Origin: Pseudomonas sp. GL-B-19
GTDB taxonomy: Bacteria; Pseudomonadota; Gammaproteobacteria; Pseudomonadales; Pseudomonadaceae
NCBI RefSeq assembly: GCF_019956415.1
Contig: NZ_JAHBDK010000025.1
Span: 1 to 64,000 of the forward strand
Direction: 5' to 3'
Length of the DNA stretch: 64,000 bases
Below the pieces are notes generated by a model, which saw only the letters and a program-made list of their open reading frames with translations, was not told the DNA's origin and ran no database searches. Made by a program: the position numbers and the translations under genes. Below are positions 52,493 to 62,413 of this stretch, one piece after another. Position 1 is the stretch's first letter, and each line of letters begins with the position of its first letter.

Positions 52493-55267
52493 TCAGAATG
52501 TCGACGCTGTACGACTTTGCTGATCACGCTGAGCCACCCAATGCTCGATCAGGTCACGCAACTGCGACAGCTCCACCGGCTTGGCCATGTGCCCGTCCAT
52601 GCCAGCCTGACGTGCTCGCTCTTTGTGCTCGGCGAGGATGTGCGCGGTCAAGGCAACCACCGGTGTGCGGGTGCGCTGGTTGCCGACTTCCCAGGCTCGT
52701 AACTGCTGGGTGGCAGAGAAGCCATCGAGGATCGGCATTTCGCAGTCCATCAACACCAGGTCGTAGCGTTGGGCTTTCATCGCCAGCAAGGCTTCTTCGC
52801 CATTGCTGGCGGTGTCCGGTTGCAGGTTGAGTTTGCCGAGCATGCCGCGAATCACTTTGGTCGAGATCGTGTTGTCTTCGGCCACAAGGATGCGGAAGTC
52901 GCTTGGGACCTTGACCGGAAGCGTCGGGCCAGTGGGCAGATGATGCGAAACGGCCGGGCCTTTGTTGCGCTGATTCAACTCGTCCGCGAGGGTGGTCTTG
53001 AGGGTGTAGCCGGCCACGGGTTTGGCGAGGATGCGCTTGATTCCGCAGTTGCGCGCAATGATCTTGCTCGGCGCATTGCTGATGCCGGTCAGCATGATCA
53101 GCAGTATGTCGTGATTGAGGCTCGGGTCTTCCTTGATCTTGGCCGCCAGTTGCATGCCGGTCATGCCCGGCATGTTCTGGTCCAGCAAGACCACATCAAA
53201 GTAATCGCGCAAATGAGCCTTGGTGCGCAACAACGCCAGGGCTTCCTTGCCGGAAGGCACGGCGCTGACGTTCAGGCCCCAGGCGCTGCATTGTTGCACC
53301 AGCACTTTGCGGCAGGTGTCGTTATCGTCCACCACCAGGACGCGAGCACCTTGCAGCGGACCATCGAGGTCGCAAGTCGGGTGCTCAAGCTGGTCCGGGT
53401 CCAGTGGCAACGTCAGCCACAGCGTGCTGCCCTGGTTGGCGCCGGTCTTGATGCCGAACTCGCCGTGCATCAAACGGATCAGCTGACGAGCGATCACCAG
53501 CCCGAGATTACCGCCCAGACTCGTTGCCGAGAGGAAATGCTTGCTGTGCAGTTCGGCGTGCATCAGGGCATCGCGCTCTTCGGCCTCCATCGGCACACCG
53601 CTGTCTTGCACGGCAATGCGCAGCCGCGGTTTTGCACTGCGTTCATCGAGGGCGACGACGATCAGAATTTCGCCTTCGTCGGTTTTCTTCAGCGCGTTTT
53701 CCAGCAGGCTCAGCAGGGTCTGGCGCAGGCGTGTAGGGTCACCGCCGATGACGCGCGGCACTTGCGGCTGGATGAAGCTGATCAGTTCGACATTCTGCTG
53801 CTCGGCTTTGGCGCGGAAGATACTCAGGCAGTCTTCGATCAAGGCGTTGAGGTCGAACTGTACGTCATCCAGCTCGATCTGCCCTGACTCGAGCTTGGAG
53901 ATGTCGAGAATCTCGTTGATCAGTGTCAGCAGTTCGTTGCCGGCGCTGTGGATGGTTTGCACGTAATCGCGTTGTTTGACCGACAGGGGAGTGCCCAACA
54001 GCAGCTCGGTCATGCCCAGAACGCCATTCATGGGTGTACGGATTTCATGGCTGATTTTCGCCAGGAATTCAGCCTTGGCGTTGATCTCGGCGTTGCTGGC
54101 GGCCAGGTCGCGACTGACACTGAAACGATCTTCAGTGATGCTGCGCTGACGTTCGCTCAGGGCGATGCTCATCAGCAGGCCGCTGATGCAGGTGAACACC
54201 AGAAGCGTAGTGATCAGACCTTGCGGCGCGACCAGGGTCAGTCCCAACAGGGCGGGCAGGATGATCAGGGTGCCAATGTTGAACACCACCATCGCAGCGA
54301 CGAAAAACCGAGCCGGGCGATAGCCTTTTTGCCAGTGATAGGCGCTGACGAACAACATGCTCAGGCCTGCCAGAGCAACCAGGGCGTAAGTAATGATGTT
54401 CAGCGGCAAGGTGTTGACGAACAACAACAGCAGGCCGCAGGCGACGATGAGCAGAATGTCCGCCAGCAGCAGTTTGTTCAGCGGGTGCGGGCCGAGCGGG
54501 GCGAAGAAGCGAATGGCAAGCATCAGGCCGCTCGGCGCAGTCAGCAATAACGCGAGGTAGGCGCCCGGCGCCTGGATGGCGTGCCAGTTTGGCAACCATG
54601 GCCCGGCCAGATTCAGCAGCAATAGCAAACTGAGCATCAACAACCCTTCACACCAGGCCAGCCAAAGGCTGCTGCGCGAACGTGTGTAGGCGTAGCGCAC
54701 GAAGTTGTACAGGATCAGCATGCCGAGGCAACCGAACAGCAGGCCGTAGATCAACGTCTGGTTCTGATCGGCCGCGGTCGTGATCGCCGATTGCAGGGTG
54801 ATGTAAGGCCGCAACTGATGGTTGGAGACCAGACGCAGGTAAACGTCGAGGGGGTTGTCACTTTGCGGCAGCGGCAACATGAAGTCGCTGCTGGGCAGGG
54901 GGCGGTCAATCTGGGGCTGCCTGGTACCGGTGTTCAAATGATCGATCAGCGTGTCGCCGTCGAGTACATACAGGTTGAGCGCCGACAGATCGGGTGCGAA
55001 CACCCGCAGCAATTGTTCATGCTTGCCGGGGGCCAGCCTGAAACGCAGCCACAACGCGCCATCGGGCTCGGCCGCCGTGAGGCGATCGAGTTCGATGGGA
55101 CTGAATTGATTGGTGTAGCGAGCGGAACGGATGTCGCTGAGCTGCAGGTCGCCCTGTTCATCAAGCAATACCGCCCAGCCACTACCTTGCGCGGCCTGGG
55201 CCGGGAGCATGCAGAGCAAGGTCAGCAGAGTGACGGTGAGGCTTATGGCAATCCTGAGCCAGCGCAC
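52493..55267 (-). CDS. retS: Hybrid sensor kinase RetS
   Basis: A 924-residue hybrid kinase: signal sequence (1-26), periplasmic 7TMR-DISMED2 sensor domain (about 30-165), seven membrane segments (about 180-385), HisKA with His407 (KISHEIRTPMNG), ATPase domain, then two receiver domains with Asp696 (LLDQNMPGM) and Asp841 (LMDCEMPIL). P. aeruginosa RetS has H424, D713 and D858, so all three are at one offset of 17. RetS binds GacS and blocks the Gac/Rsm pathway, favouring acute virulence functions over biofilm. Position next to purD agrees with P. aeruginosa gene order. The start is GTG with AAGGGA upstream. Confidence 0.94.
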   Translation of the reverse strand: MRWLRIAISLTVTLLTLLCMLPAQAAQGSGWAVLLDEQGDLQLSDIRSARYTNQFSPIELDRLTAAEPDGALWLRFRLAPGKHEQLLRVFAPDLSALNLYVLDGDTLIDHLNTGTRQPQIDRPLPSSDFMLPLPQSDNPLDVYLRLVSNHQLRPYITLQSAITTAADQNQTLIYGLLFGCLGMLILYNFVRYAYTRSRSSLWLAWCEGLLMLSLLLLLNLAGPWLPNWHAIQAPGAYLALLLTAPSGLMLAIRFFAPLGPHPLNKLLLADILLIVACGLLLLFVNTLPLNIITYALVALAGLSMLFVSAYHWQKGYRPARFFVAAMVVFNIGTLIILPALLGLTLVAPQGLITTLLVFTCISGLLMSIALSERQRSITEDRFSVSRDLAASNAEINAKAEFLAKISHEIRTPMNGVLGMTELLLGTPLSVKQRDYVQTIHSAGNELLTLINEILDISKLESGQIELDDVQFDLNALIEDCLSIFRAKAEQQNVELISFIQPQVPRVIGGDPTRLRQTLLSLLENALKKTDEGEILIVVALDERSAKPRLRIAVQDSGVPMEAEERDALMHAELHSKHFLSATSLGGNLGLVIARQLIRLMHGEFGIKTGANQGSTLWLTLPLDPDQLEHPTCDLDGPLQGARVLVVDDNDTCRKVLVQQCSAWGLNVSAVPSGKEALALLRTKAHLRDYFDVVLLDQNMPGMTGMQLAAKIKEDPSLNHDILLIMLTGISNAPSKIIARNCGIKRILAKPVAGYTLKTTLADELNQRNKGPAVSHHLPTGPTLPVKVPSDFRILVAEDNTISTKVIRGMLGKLNLQPDTASNGEEALLAMKAQRYDLVLMDCEMPILDGFSATQQLRAWEVGNQRTRTPVVALTAHILAEHKERARQAGMDGHMAKPVELSQLRDLIEHWVAQRDQQSRTASTF

Positions 55268-55367
55268 GGCGAAATCCCTTCGTAGGTTGATGCCAGATTA
55301 TAACTATGCGCGGTGCCGGAATAGTCCGGCAAGGACCAGCGGCCCTTGCCTCGCCGAATGAATGGCC

Positions 55368-56663
55368 TTATTCCTGGCTCTCGCCACGCTCACGGGCAAT
55401 GGCACGGTAGCCAATGTCATTGCGGTAGAAACAGCCTTCCCAATCAATCTTGGCCGCCAGCTTGTAAGCCTGCTGCTGAGCCGCATCGACGCTGGCGCCC
55501 ATGGCGGTGGCGCAAAGTACACGGCCACCGGCCGTCACCACTTGACCGTCCTTGAGCGCAGTGCCCGCGTGGAAGACTTTGCCTTCCAGCGCGGCGGCTG
55601 CATCCAGACCGTTGATGGCCACACCTTTGGCGTAGTCACCCGGGTAACCACCAGCGGCCAGCACGATACCGACGCTCGGACGTGGATCCCATTGCGCTTC
55701 GACTTTGTCCAGTGCTTGAGCCAGAGCGGCTTCGACCAGCAAGACCAGACTCGACTGCAAACGCAGCATCACCGGTTGGGTCTCAGGATCGCCGAAACGG
55801 CAGTTGAACTCGATGACTTTTGGGTTACCAGCCTTGTTGATCATCAGGCCTGCGTACAGGAAGCCAGTGTAGACGTTGCCTTCCTCGGCCATGCCGCGAA
55901 CGGTTGGCCAGATCACCAGGTCCATGGCCCGCTGGTGCACTTCTGCAGTGACGACCGGGGCAGGGGAGTAAGCGCCCATGCCGCCGGTGTTCGGGCCGGT
56001 GTCGCCGTCGCCGACGCGTTTGTGATCCTGGCTGGTGGCCATTGGCAGCACGTTCTTGCCGTCGACCATGACGATAAAGCTGGCTTCTTCGCCGTCCAGG
56101 AACTCTTCGATGACCACGCGCGAACCGGCGTCGCCGAACGCGTTGCCCGCGAGCATGTCGCGCACGGCGTCTTCGGCTTCTGCCAGGGTCATGGCAACGA
56201 TCACACCTTTGCCGGCGGCCAGGCCATCGGCCTTGATCACGATCGGTGCGCCTTTTTCACGCAGATAGGCCAGGGCTGGCTCGATCTCGGTGAAGTTCTG
56301 GTAGTCGGCGGTCGGGATCTTGTGGCGTGCCAGGAAGTCCTTGGTGAAGGCTTTCGAACCTTCCAGCTGCGCAGCACCAGCGGTCGGACCGAAGCAGTCC
56401 AGACCACGGCTGCGGAACAGATCGACCACGCCTGCAACCAGCGGCACTTCCGGACCGACGATGGTCAGGGAAACGTTTTTCTCGGCAAAGTCGGCCAGCT
56501 GCTCAAGGGCCAGCACGTCGATAGCGACGTTCTCGCACTTGGCTTCGATGGCGGTGCCGGCGTTGCCGGGGGCCACGAATACTTTCTGCACGCGCGGATC
56601 CTGAGCCACTTTCCAGGCCAGTGCGTGTTCACGGCCACCGCTGCCAATGATCAAAACATTCAT
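55368..56663 (-). CDS. purD: Phosphoribosylamine-glycine ligase
   Basis: A 431-residue ATP-grasp enzyme: MNVLIIGSGGREHALAWKV at the start, IVGPEVPLVAGVVDLFRSRGL, KADGLAAGKGVIVAMT and VIEFNCRFGDPETQPVM with the metal/ATP-binding Glu and Asn. It makes GAR in step 2 of purine synthesis. Length is standard. It is followed by retS in the same direction after 100 bases and preceded by purH with a REP doublet between them. Confidence 0.98.
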   Translation of the reverse strand: MNVLIIGSGGREHALAWKVAQDPRVQKVFVAPGNAGTAIEAKCENVAIDVLALEQLADFAEKNVSLTIVGPEVPLVAGVVDLFRSRGLDCFGPTAGAAQLEGSKAFTKDFLARHKIPTADYQNFTEIEPALAYLREKGAPIVIKADGLAAGKGVIVAMTLAEAEDAVRDMLAGNAFGDAGSRVVIEEFLDGEEASFIVMVDGKNVLPMATSQDHKRVGDGDTGPNTGGMGAYSPAPVVTAEVHQRAMDLVIWPTVRGMAEEGNVYTGFLYAGLMINKAGNPKVIEFNCRFGDPETQPVMLRLQSSLVLLVEAALAQALDKVEAQWDPRPSVGIVLAAGGYPGDYAKGVAINGLDAAAALEGKVFHAGTALKDGQVVTAGGRVLCATAMGASVDAAQQQAYKLAAKIDWEGCFYRNDIGYRAIARERGESQE

Positions 56664-56715
56664 TTCAAAAACCTCGGATGACGCTAATTCGGGGAAGCAT
56701 CCCGCTGGATGCTTT

Positions 56716-56796
56716 TGTAGGAGCTGGCTTGCCAGCGAAAGGAGCGCCGCGGTGTGTCTGACGGGGCCCCTTCGCCGGCAAGCCGGCTCCTACAGT
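56716..56796. repeat. REP pair between purH and purD
   Basis: Inverted doublet of the GGAGCTGGCTTGCCAGC family. The right arm has compensated changes (CGCCGGCAAGCCGGCTCC), so it still forms its own palindrome. Confidence 0.88.
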
Positions 56797-56806
56797 GGAC
56801 GTGTGC

Positions 56807-58414
56807 TTAGTGACGGAAGTGGCGCATGCCGGTGAATACCATAGCGATGCCGGCTTCGTCGGCTGCAGCAATCACTTCGTTATCACGCATCGAGCCGCCT
56901 GGCTGGATCACCGCCGTGATGCCGACCTTGGCCGCGTTGTCGATGCCGTCGCGGAACGGGAAGAAGGCGTCCGATGCCATGACTGCACCCTGTACCTGCA
57001 AGCCGGCGTGTTCAGCCTTGATCGCAGCGATACGGGCGGAGTTCACACGGCTCATCTGGCCTGCGCCGACACCGATGGTCTGACGGTTCTTGGCGTAGAC
57101 GATGGCGTTGGACTTAACGTACTTGGCCACTTTCCAGGCGAAGATCAGGTCGTTGATTTCCTGTTCGGTCGGTGCGCGCTTGGTCACGACTTTCAGGTCA
57201 TCGGCGCCGATCATGCCGATATCACGGCTCTGCACCAGCAGGCCACCGTTGACGCGTTTGTAGTCCCAGGCAGCGGCGCGATCAGCCGACCATTCGCCGC
57301 AGGCCAGCAGGCGCACATTGGCTTTTGCCGCCACGATGGCACGGGCTTCTTCGCTGACGCTCGGGGCGATGATCACTTCGACGAACTGACGCTCGACGAT
57401 GGCTTTGGCGGTTTCAGCATCCAGTTCGCGGTTGAAGGCGATGATGCCGCCGAAGGCCGATTCGGTGTCGGTGGCATATGCCAGTTCGTAGGCCTGGCGA
57501 ATACCGCCTTCGGCGTCCGGGCTCACGGCTACGCCGCACGGGTTGGCGTGTTTGACGATCACGCAGGCCGGCTTGACGAAGCTCTTCACGCATTCCAGTG
57601 CGGCGTCGGTGTCGGCCACGTTGTTGTACGACAGTTCTTTGCCCTGCAACTGGGTTGCGGTGGCGATGCCGACTTCGGCAGGCTTGGCTTCCACGTAGAA
57701 CGCCGCGCTTTGGTGCGGGTTCTCGCCGTAGCGCATTTCTTGAGCCTTGACGAACTGGGTGTTGAAGGTGCGCGGGAACTCGCTGCGACCTTCAGTGCTG
57801 AGTGTTTCAGCAGCCTGGTTCACGGTGCCCATGTAGTTGGCGATCATGCCGTCGTAGGCGGCGGTGTGTTCGAAGGCCTTGAGCATCAGGTCGAAACGCT
57901 GAGCGTAAGTCAGGCCGCCGGCCTTGAGGCCTTCCAGAACGCTGGCGTAATCGCTGGCGTTGACCACGATGGCCACGTCTTTGTGGTTCTTGGCCGCCGA
58001 GCGGACCATGGTCGGGCCACCGATGTCGATGTTCTCGATCGCGGTCGGCAGGTCGCAGCCAGGCTTGTTGATGGTGGCTTCGAACGGGTACAGGTTGACC
58101 GCGACCAGGTCGATCGGCTTGATGCCGTGCTCGCTCATGATGGCGTCATCGATACCGCGACGACCGAGGATCCCGCCGTGGATTTTCGGGTGCAGGGTTT
58201 TCACCCGACCGTCCATCATTTCTGCGAAACCGGTGTAATCCGCGACTTCCACTGCGGCAACGCCGTTGTCGCTCAGCAGCTTGAACGTCCCGCCGGTAGA
58301 GAGGATCTCGACGCCCAGGGCTTCAAGCTCTTTGGCGAATTCGAGGATCCCGGTCTTGTCGGAAACGCTGATCAAGGCGCGGCGGATCGGCAGGCGGGTA
58401 GTCTGGTCGGTCAT
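56807..58414 (-). CDS. purH: Bifunctional AICAR transformylase / IMP cyclohydrolase
   Basis: A 535-residue PurH. The N-terminal MGS-like IMP cyclohydrolase part begins [20 protein letters not shown], and the transformylase part contains [14 protein letters not shown], the KHANPCGVA motif with its catalytic Lys-His, and [14 protein letters not shown] at the end. It performs the last two steps of IMP synthesis. I chose ATG 58414 ([12 protein letters not shown]), which matches the P. aeruginosa length; the frame is open 11 codons further. It lies downstream of dusB-fis after a terminator. Confidence 0.98.
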   Translation of the reverse strand: MTDQTTRLPIRRALISVSDKTGILEFAKELEALGVEILSTGGTFKLLSDNGVAAVEVADYTGFAEMMDGRVKTLHPKIHGGILGRRGIDDAIMSEHGIKPIDLVAVNLYPFEATINKPGCDLPTAIENIDIGGPTMVRSAAKNHKDVAIVVNASDYASVLEGLKAGGLTYAQRFDLMLKAFEHTAAYDGMIANYMGTVNQAAETLSTEGRSEFPRTFNTQFVKAQEMRYGENPHQSAAFYVEAKPAEVGIATATQLQGKELSYNNVADTDAALECVKSFVKPACVIVKHANPCGVAVSPDAEGGIRQAYELAYATDTESAFGGIIAFNRELDAETAKAIVERQFVEVIIAPSVSEEARAIVAAKANVRLLACGEWSADRAAAWDYKRVNGGLLVQSRDIGMIGADDLKVVTKRAPTEQEINDLIFAWKVAKYVKSNAIVYAKNRQTIGVGAGQMSRVNSARIAAIKAEHAGLQVQGAVMASDAFFPFRDGIDNAAKVGITAVIQPGGSMRDNEVIAAADEAGIAMVFTGMRHFRH

Positions 58415-58448
58415 TTCAATTTCCATCAAAAGCAAAGGAGTCAGCAAA

Positions 58449-58478
58449 AAAGGCGACCGGTTTTACGCGGGCGCCTTT
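58449..58478 (-). terminator. Rho-independent terminator after fis
   Basis: On the minus strand, AAAGGCG pairs with CGCCTTT across a GC-containing loop and runs into TTTT. It begins 18 bases after the fis stop and separates dusB-fis from purH. Confidence 0.8.
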
Positions 58479-58495
58479 CTGGTTTGATTGAATGC

Positions 58496-58816
58496 TTACA
58501 GCAAATCGTACTGCTTGAGTTTCTTGCGCAGCGTGCCTCGGTTGAGCCCTAGCAGCTCGCTGGCCTTGGTCTGGTTGCCCTTGACGTAGTTCATCACGCA
58601 CTCGAGCAGGGGAGCCTCGACTTCGGAGAGCACCAGGTTGTACACATCCGTGACGGCAGCGCCCTCAAGGTGGGCGAAATAATTGTGCAGCGCCTTCTCG
58701 ACACTCCCGCGAAGGGTCTGACCTTCTTCGCTGGGCGTATTGAGGTGCTGTTTCAAATTTACGTTGTCGCTCACGGGTGTTGTTCCACTCACTAAAGTCT
58801 CGGTCATCATCGTCAT
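58496..58816 (-). CDS. fis: DNA-binding protein Fis
   Basis: A 106-residue nucleoid protein. The C-terminal DNA-binding segment is [30 protein letters not shown], near-identical to Fis throughout the gamma-proteobacteria, including the helix-turn-helix [20 protein letters not shown]. The N-terminal mobile arm ([25 protein letters not shown]) is longer than in E. coli. ATG 58816 overlaps the dusB stop by four bases, keeping the classic dusB-fis operon. Confidence 0.97.
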   Translation of the reverse strand: MTMMTETLVSGTTPVSDNVNLKQHLNTPSEEGQTLRGSVEKALHNYFAHLEGAAVTDVYNLVLSEVEAPLLECVMNYVKGNQTKASELLGLNRGTLRKKLKQYDLL

Positions 58817-59823
58817 GCGGCCACCCCTTCTCCGTCCCCTGTCAGGCTCTTGTAACGTTCGGCAAAGAAGCCCTGAACGTTGGCGCATTGTGCTTCCGTA
58901 TCTTCCAAACGATTGAAGTGGGCGCGAAACTCCCTGGCGCCCGGCAAGGTTGCGAGATACCAGCCCACATGCTTTCGAGCGATACGGACACCCATCACGT
59001 CTCCATAGAAAACGTGCAGGGCGGCCAGATGCTCTAGCAGAATGCGTTCCACCTCGATCAATTCCAGCGCCGGGAGTTTTTCGCCGGTACGCAGGAAATG
59101 CTCGATCTCACGAAAAATCCATGGCCGCCCCTGGGCAGCCCGGCCTACCAACAAACCATCGGCACCGGTCGCATCGAGCACGTACCGGGCCTTCTCGGGT
59201 GAATCGATATCGCCATTGGCAAAGACCGGCATCGACACCGCCTGCTTGATCGCGGCAATGGTGTCGTACTCGGCTTCACCGGTATACAGATCGGCACGGG
59301 TGCGGCCATGGACCGCCAACGCCGTAATGCCTGCCTGCTCGGCGATCTTTGCCACCGTCAAACCATTCTTGTTGTCCCGGTCCCAGCCGGTACGGATCTT
59401 CAGGGTCACCGGCACATCAACCGCAGCCACCACGGCCTGCAGGATCTCGGTGACCAATGCTTCATCCTTCAACAGCGCGGAACCGGCAGCCTTGTTGCAG
59501 ACCTTCTTCGCCGGACAACCCATGTTGATATCAATAATCTGCGCGCCCAGTTCGACGTTGGCCCGGGCCGCGTCCGCCAGCATCTGCGCATCACCACCGG
59601 CGATCTGGACCGAGCGTGGCTCGGGATCACCTTCGTGGATCATGCGCATCCGCGACTTGCGGGTGTTCCACAAACTCATGTCACTGGTGACCATTTCCGA
59701 GACAACCAGCCCCGCGCCCAATCGCTTGCACAGCTGACGAAAGGGTTGGTCGGTGACTCCCGCCATCGGGGCGAGAATCAAGCCGTTTTGCAATGTATAT
59801 GGACCGATGCGTACCGCCGACAT
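58813..59823 (-). CDS. dusB: tRNA-dihydrouridine synthase B
   Basis: A 336-residue FMN enzyme that reduces U17 of tRNA in E. coli. It shows [24 protein letters not shown] at the start, [24 protein letters not shown] with the catalytic Cys of the Dus family, and [17 protein letters not shown]. It is the upstream gene of the dusB-fis operon. The 185 bases before it hold the promoter region; no other gene is seen there. Confidence 0.96.
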   Translation of the reverse strand: MSAVRIGPYTLQNGLILAPMAGVTDQPFRQLCKRLGAGLVVSEMVTSDMSLWNTRKSRMRMIHEGDPEPRSVQIAGGDAQMLADAARANVELGAQIIDINMGCPAKKVCNKAAGSALLKDEALVTEILQAVVAAVDVPVTLKIRTGWDRDNKNGLTVAKIAEQAGITALAVHGRTRADLYTGEAEYDTIAAIKQAVSMPVFANGDIDSPEKARYVLDATGADGLLVGRAAQGRPWIFREIEHFLRTGEKLPALELIEVERILLEHLAALHVFYGDVMGVRIARKHVGWYLATLPGAREFRAHFNRLEDTEAQCANVQGFFAERYKSLTGDGEGVAA

Positions 59824-60008
59824 AGGACTTCCCTGTTGTGGGGCCGGATCATTAGAGTTCGAAAAAGGGTTGGCATGATACCCGCTCTCGATGACTGGAT
59901 AAAGGCTGAATTGAACAAAATCTGAACAGTTATGCTGTTATTACCAGCAGTCAGGTATGGACGGTACCAGTCAGAAATCTTCCGCCAAGCCTGTAACGGT
60001 AAAGCGTT

Positions 60009-61226
60009 TCACTCGGGGGAGTGGAAGCTCAGGCTGTAGTTCACCGCTTTGGCGCCCGGGTCGAGAATATCCAATGCGATGTGGATTGGCGTTTGCGGTG
60101 GCATTTCCGCCATGCCTTCGAGGTCGCCAGTGAGGTACTCGCCGGGTTTGAAGCGACGGCTGGCAATCAAATGGCCATTAAGGTCGGCAAAGCGCAGTTC
60201 CAGCAACGGGAAAGGCTGGGAGAACGCGGCGCGGTTGTAGATGATCGCATCGACCACCAGGGCACCACTGAATTCCGGGTGGCTTCGGACCACCAGATTG
60301 CTGCTTTTGATTTTGGCAATGTCGACTTTGGACGGCACGGTGCAGCCGATTTTCGGGCACAGTTGCTGGAACCAGGGGCGGTACTGGTCCTGGCGGGCCA
60401 GCTCGTCGAATTGGTAGGCAATGTATTGGCCCGCGAGCGCGGCGGCGCCAAGCAAGACCAGGAGCAACCAGAACAACCGCCGGCCCCAGGGGGATCGTCG
60501 CTTTTGCCAATCCAGTTGCAGTGGGTCGTCGGTCAGGTCCTGCAGTGCCTCGGCGCGCACGCCCGGTTCACTGCGCTCGCGACGTTTGCGCAACGGTTCG
60601 ATGGATGGCAGGTTGTCGTCGAGTTCTTCGGTCGCTGATAGGCGCTCGTGGTTGAGGGGGGCGTCGAGTGGGTCGTTCAGGCGCAGATGGGGCACCTGGG
60701 GCTCTTCGTCCAGATCAACCGGCTCCAGCGAAAACGAAGGCTCGGTTCGCGAGTGCTTGCTCGGTTCAGGTTCTGATTCCGGCTGTTCGGTTTCTGCTGA
60801 CTGGGCGCGGTCGGCGGCCGACTCGCTGAAGAGGCTATCGGACCACGGCTCTTCGTCGTGCTCGATAGAGTCGCGACGAGCACTGAGTCCGTCTTCGCGG
60901 TGCCGGCCAAACTCTGTGGTTGGCTGGATTTCCCGCTGTTCGAGTCGGGCGAGCTCTTCGTCCAGGTCCAGGCTGTCCAGATCCAGTTCGGAGGCGGTCC
61001 ACTGCTTTTGGCTGATAGCGCGTTGCACCGGCGGTTCAGCGATGGCCGGGGCAACCGGTTTGACGGCTTCTTTACCGGCCCGTTGTTCCAGCAATTGTTT
61101 GGCGGCGTTGAATACCTGCAAGCAGGAGCCGCAACGAACCACTCCACGGGCCACGCTCAACTGGGCATGGCTGACGCGGAAGCTGGTTTGGCAATGCGGG
61201 CACTGGGTGACGAAGCTATCGGTCAT
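60009..61226 (-). CDS. DUF3426 membrane protein with zinc-ribbon N-terminus
   Basis: A 405-residue protein. Residues 1-40 are an MJ0042-type zinc ribbon with two CxxC pairs (TQCPHCQTSF and VVRCGSCLQVF). Residues about 90-240 are acidic, low-complexity and probably disordered. A single membrane segment follows (RRLFWLLLVLLGAAALAGQYIAY, about 250-272), then the DUF3426 domain, which would face the periplasm and contains CPKIGC and ELRFADLNGHLIASRRFKPGEYL. Function is unknown. It sits between dusB and prmA, as in other Pseudomonas, 30 bases after the prmA end. Confidence 0.88.
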   Translation of the reverse strand: MTDSFVTQCPHCQTSFRVSHAQLSVARGVVRCGSCLQVFNAAKQLLEQRAGKEAVKPVAPAIAEPPVQRAISQKQWTASELDLDSLDLDEELARLEQREIQPTTEFGRHREDGLSARRDSIEHDEEPWSDSLFSESAADRAQSAETEQPESEPEPSKHSRTEPSFSLEPVDLDEEPQVPHLRLNDPLDAPLNHERLSATEELDDNLPSIEPLRKRRERSEPGVRAEALQDLTDDPLQLDWQKRRSPWGRRLFWLLLVLLGAAALAGQYIAYQFDELARQDQYRPWFQQLCPKIGCTVPSKVDIAKIKSSNLVVRSHPEFSGALVVDAIIYNRAAFSQPFPLLELRFADLNGHLIASRRFKPGEYLTGDLEGMAEMPPQTPIHIALDILDPGAKAVNYSLSFHSPE

Positions 61227-61256
61227 GCGGCGATCCGGTTTATGCAGGCGTTCATT

Positions 61257-62135
61257 CTAGCGCCGACGGCCGGTAATGCGCACCCAGCCATCGCGATTGG
61301 CAATCGGATCCAGATCGAAGTCTTGAGCATAGGCGGCGGCAACGTCTTCACCTTGTTCGGCGAGGATACCGGACAACGCCAGGCGTCCACCCGGTTTCAC
61401 CAGGCTGGACAGTTGCGGGGCCAGGGAAACCAACGGCCCGGCAAGGATGTTGGCGACCAGCACGTCCGCTTTGACCGGCGGCAGATCTTCCGGCAGATAC
61501 AGCGGGAAGAGTGCTTCGGCAATGTTATTGCGCCCGGCGTTGTCGCGCGAGGCTTCCAGTGCCTGGACGTCGATGTCGGTGCCGACGGCTTCCTTGGCGC
61601 CCAGCAGCAGGGCGGCAATCGCCAGAATCCCCGAACCGCAGCCAAAATCCAGCACGTTGCAGTCTTTCAGGTCCTGGCCATCGAGCCATTCCAGGCACAG
61701 CGCGGTGGTCGGGTGGGTGCCGGTGCCAAACGCCAGGCCCGGGTCAAGCAACAGATTCACGGCGTCAGGCTCGGGCGCGGCGTGCCAGCTCGGGACGATC
61801 CACAGGCGCTGACCGAAACGCATCGGCTGGAAGCCGTCCATCCAGCTGCGCTCCCAATCCTGGTCTTCGATGACTTCGCTGTGATGCTCGGGCAGCGGGC
61901 TGCCGGTCAGCAGCTCAAGGTGGGCCAATACGCTGGCGGCTTCGGTACCGCCTTCGAACAGGGCCAGCAGGTGCGTGTGCGACCACAGCGGTGTGGTATT
62001 GAGTTCTGGCTCGAAGATTGGCTGATCTTCGGCGTCCATGAAGGTCACCGATACGGCGCCCACTTCAAGGAACGCGTCTTCGTAGGTTTCGGCTTGTTCT
62101 GGGCTGATGGCGAGACGGACTTGCAGCCAAGGCAT
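61257..62135 (-). CDS. prmA: Ribosomal protein L11 methyltransferase
   Basis: A 292-residue SAM methyltransferase. The N-terminal L11-binding domain starts [20 protein letters not shown], the linker contains [21 protein letters not shown], the motif I is [20 protein letters not shown], and motif with NILAGPL follows. PrmA trimethylates several amino groups of L11. I chose ATG 62135; the longer frame has no RBS. It lies between the DUF3426 gene and accC, with REP and terminator sequences upstream. Confidence 0.97.
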   Translation of the reverse strand: MPWLQVRLAISPEQAETYEDAFLEVGAVSVTFMDAEDQPIFEPELNTTPLWSHTHLLALFEGGTEAASVLAHLELLTGSPLPEHHSEVIEDQDWERSWMDGFQPMRFGQRLWIVPSWHAAPEPDAVNLLLDPGLAFGTGTHPTTALCLEWLDGQDLKDCNVLDFGCGSGILAIAALLLGAKEAVGTDIDVQALEASRDNAGRNNIAEALFPLYLPEDLPPVKADVLVANILAGPLVSLAPQLSSLVKPGGRLALSGILAEQGEDVAAAYAQDFDLDPIANRDGWVRITGRRR

Positions 62136-62243
62136 GGCGGGCACCTTTGAAAAATATTGATTGCAGCCTAGCGGGCTGCGAGAAGCGCGCAAGTTTACGC
62201 GAGCGCGGAGGTTTTGTGGGAGTCGCTTTCCCTTGCAGTTCCT

Positions 62244-62332
62244 TGTGGGAGCGAGCCTGCTCGCGAAAGCGGTGTGTCAGTCATTTCAATATTGGATGGG
62301 ACATAGCCTTCGCGAGCAGGCTCGCTCCCACA
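62244..62332. repeat. REP pair between prmA and accC
   Basis: Inverted doublet of the GGGAGCGAGCCTGCTCGCG family with near-perfect arms, just downstream of the accC terminator. Confidence 0.88.
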
Positions 62333-62370
62333 AGGGGGCATGGCAATAGGTGAGATGAAATATCCAGAAA

Positions 62371-62400
62371 CAACAAAGCCGCCCGAAGGCGGCTTTGTTG
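62371..62400 (-). terminator. Terminator after accC
   Basis: A 13-base perfect stem (CAACAAAGCCGCC / GGCGGCTTTGTTG) with the tetraloop CGAA (UUCG in the minus-strand RNA), ending 14 bases beyond the accC stop. It closes the accB-accC operon. Confidence 0.88.
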
Positions 62401-62413
62401 ATTGGGTCGAAAC

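Noticed and set aside
56795..58552. 585-codon open frame opposite purH
   Set aside because: Antisense to a conserved purine gene; no recognisable domain.
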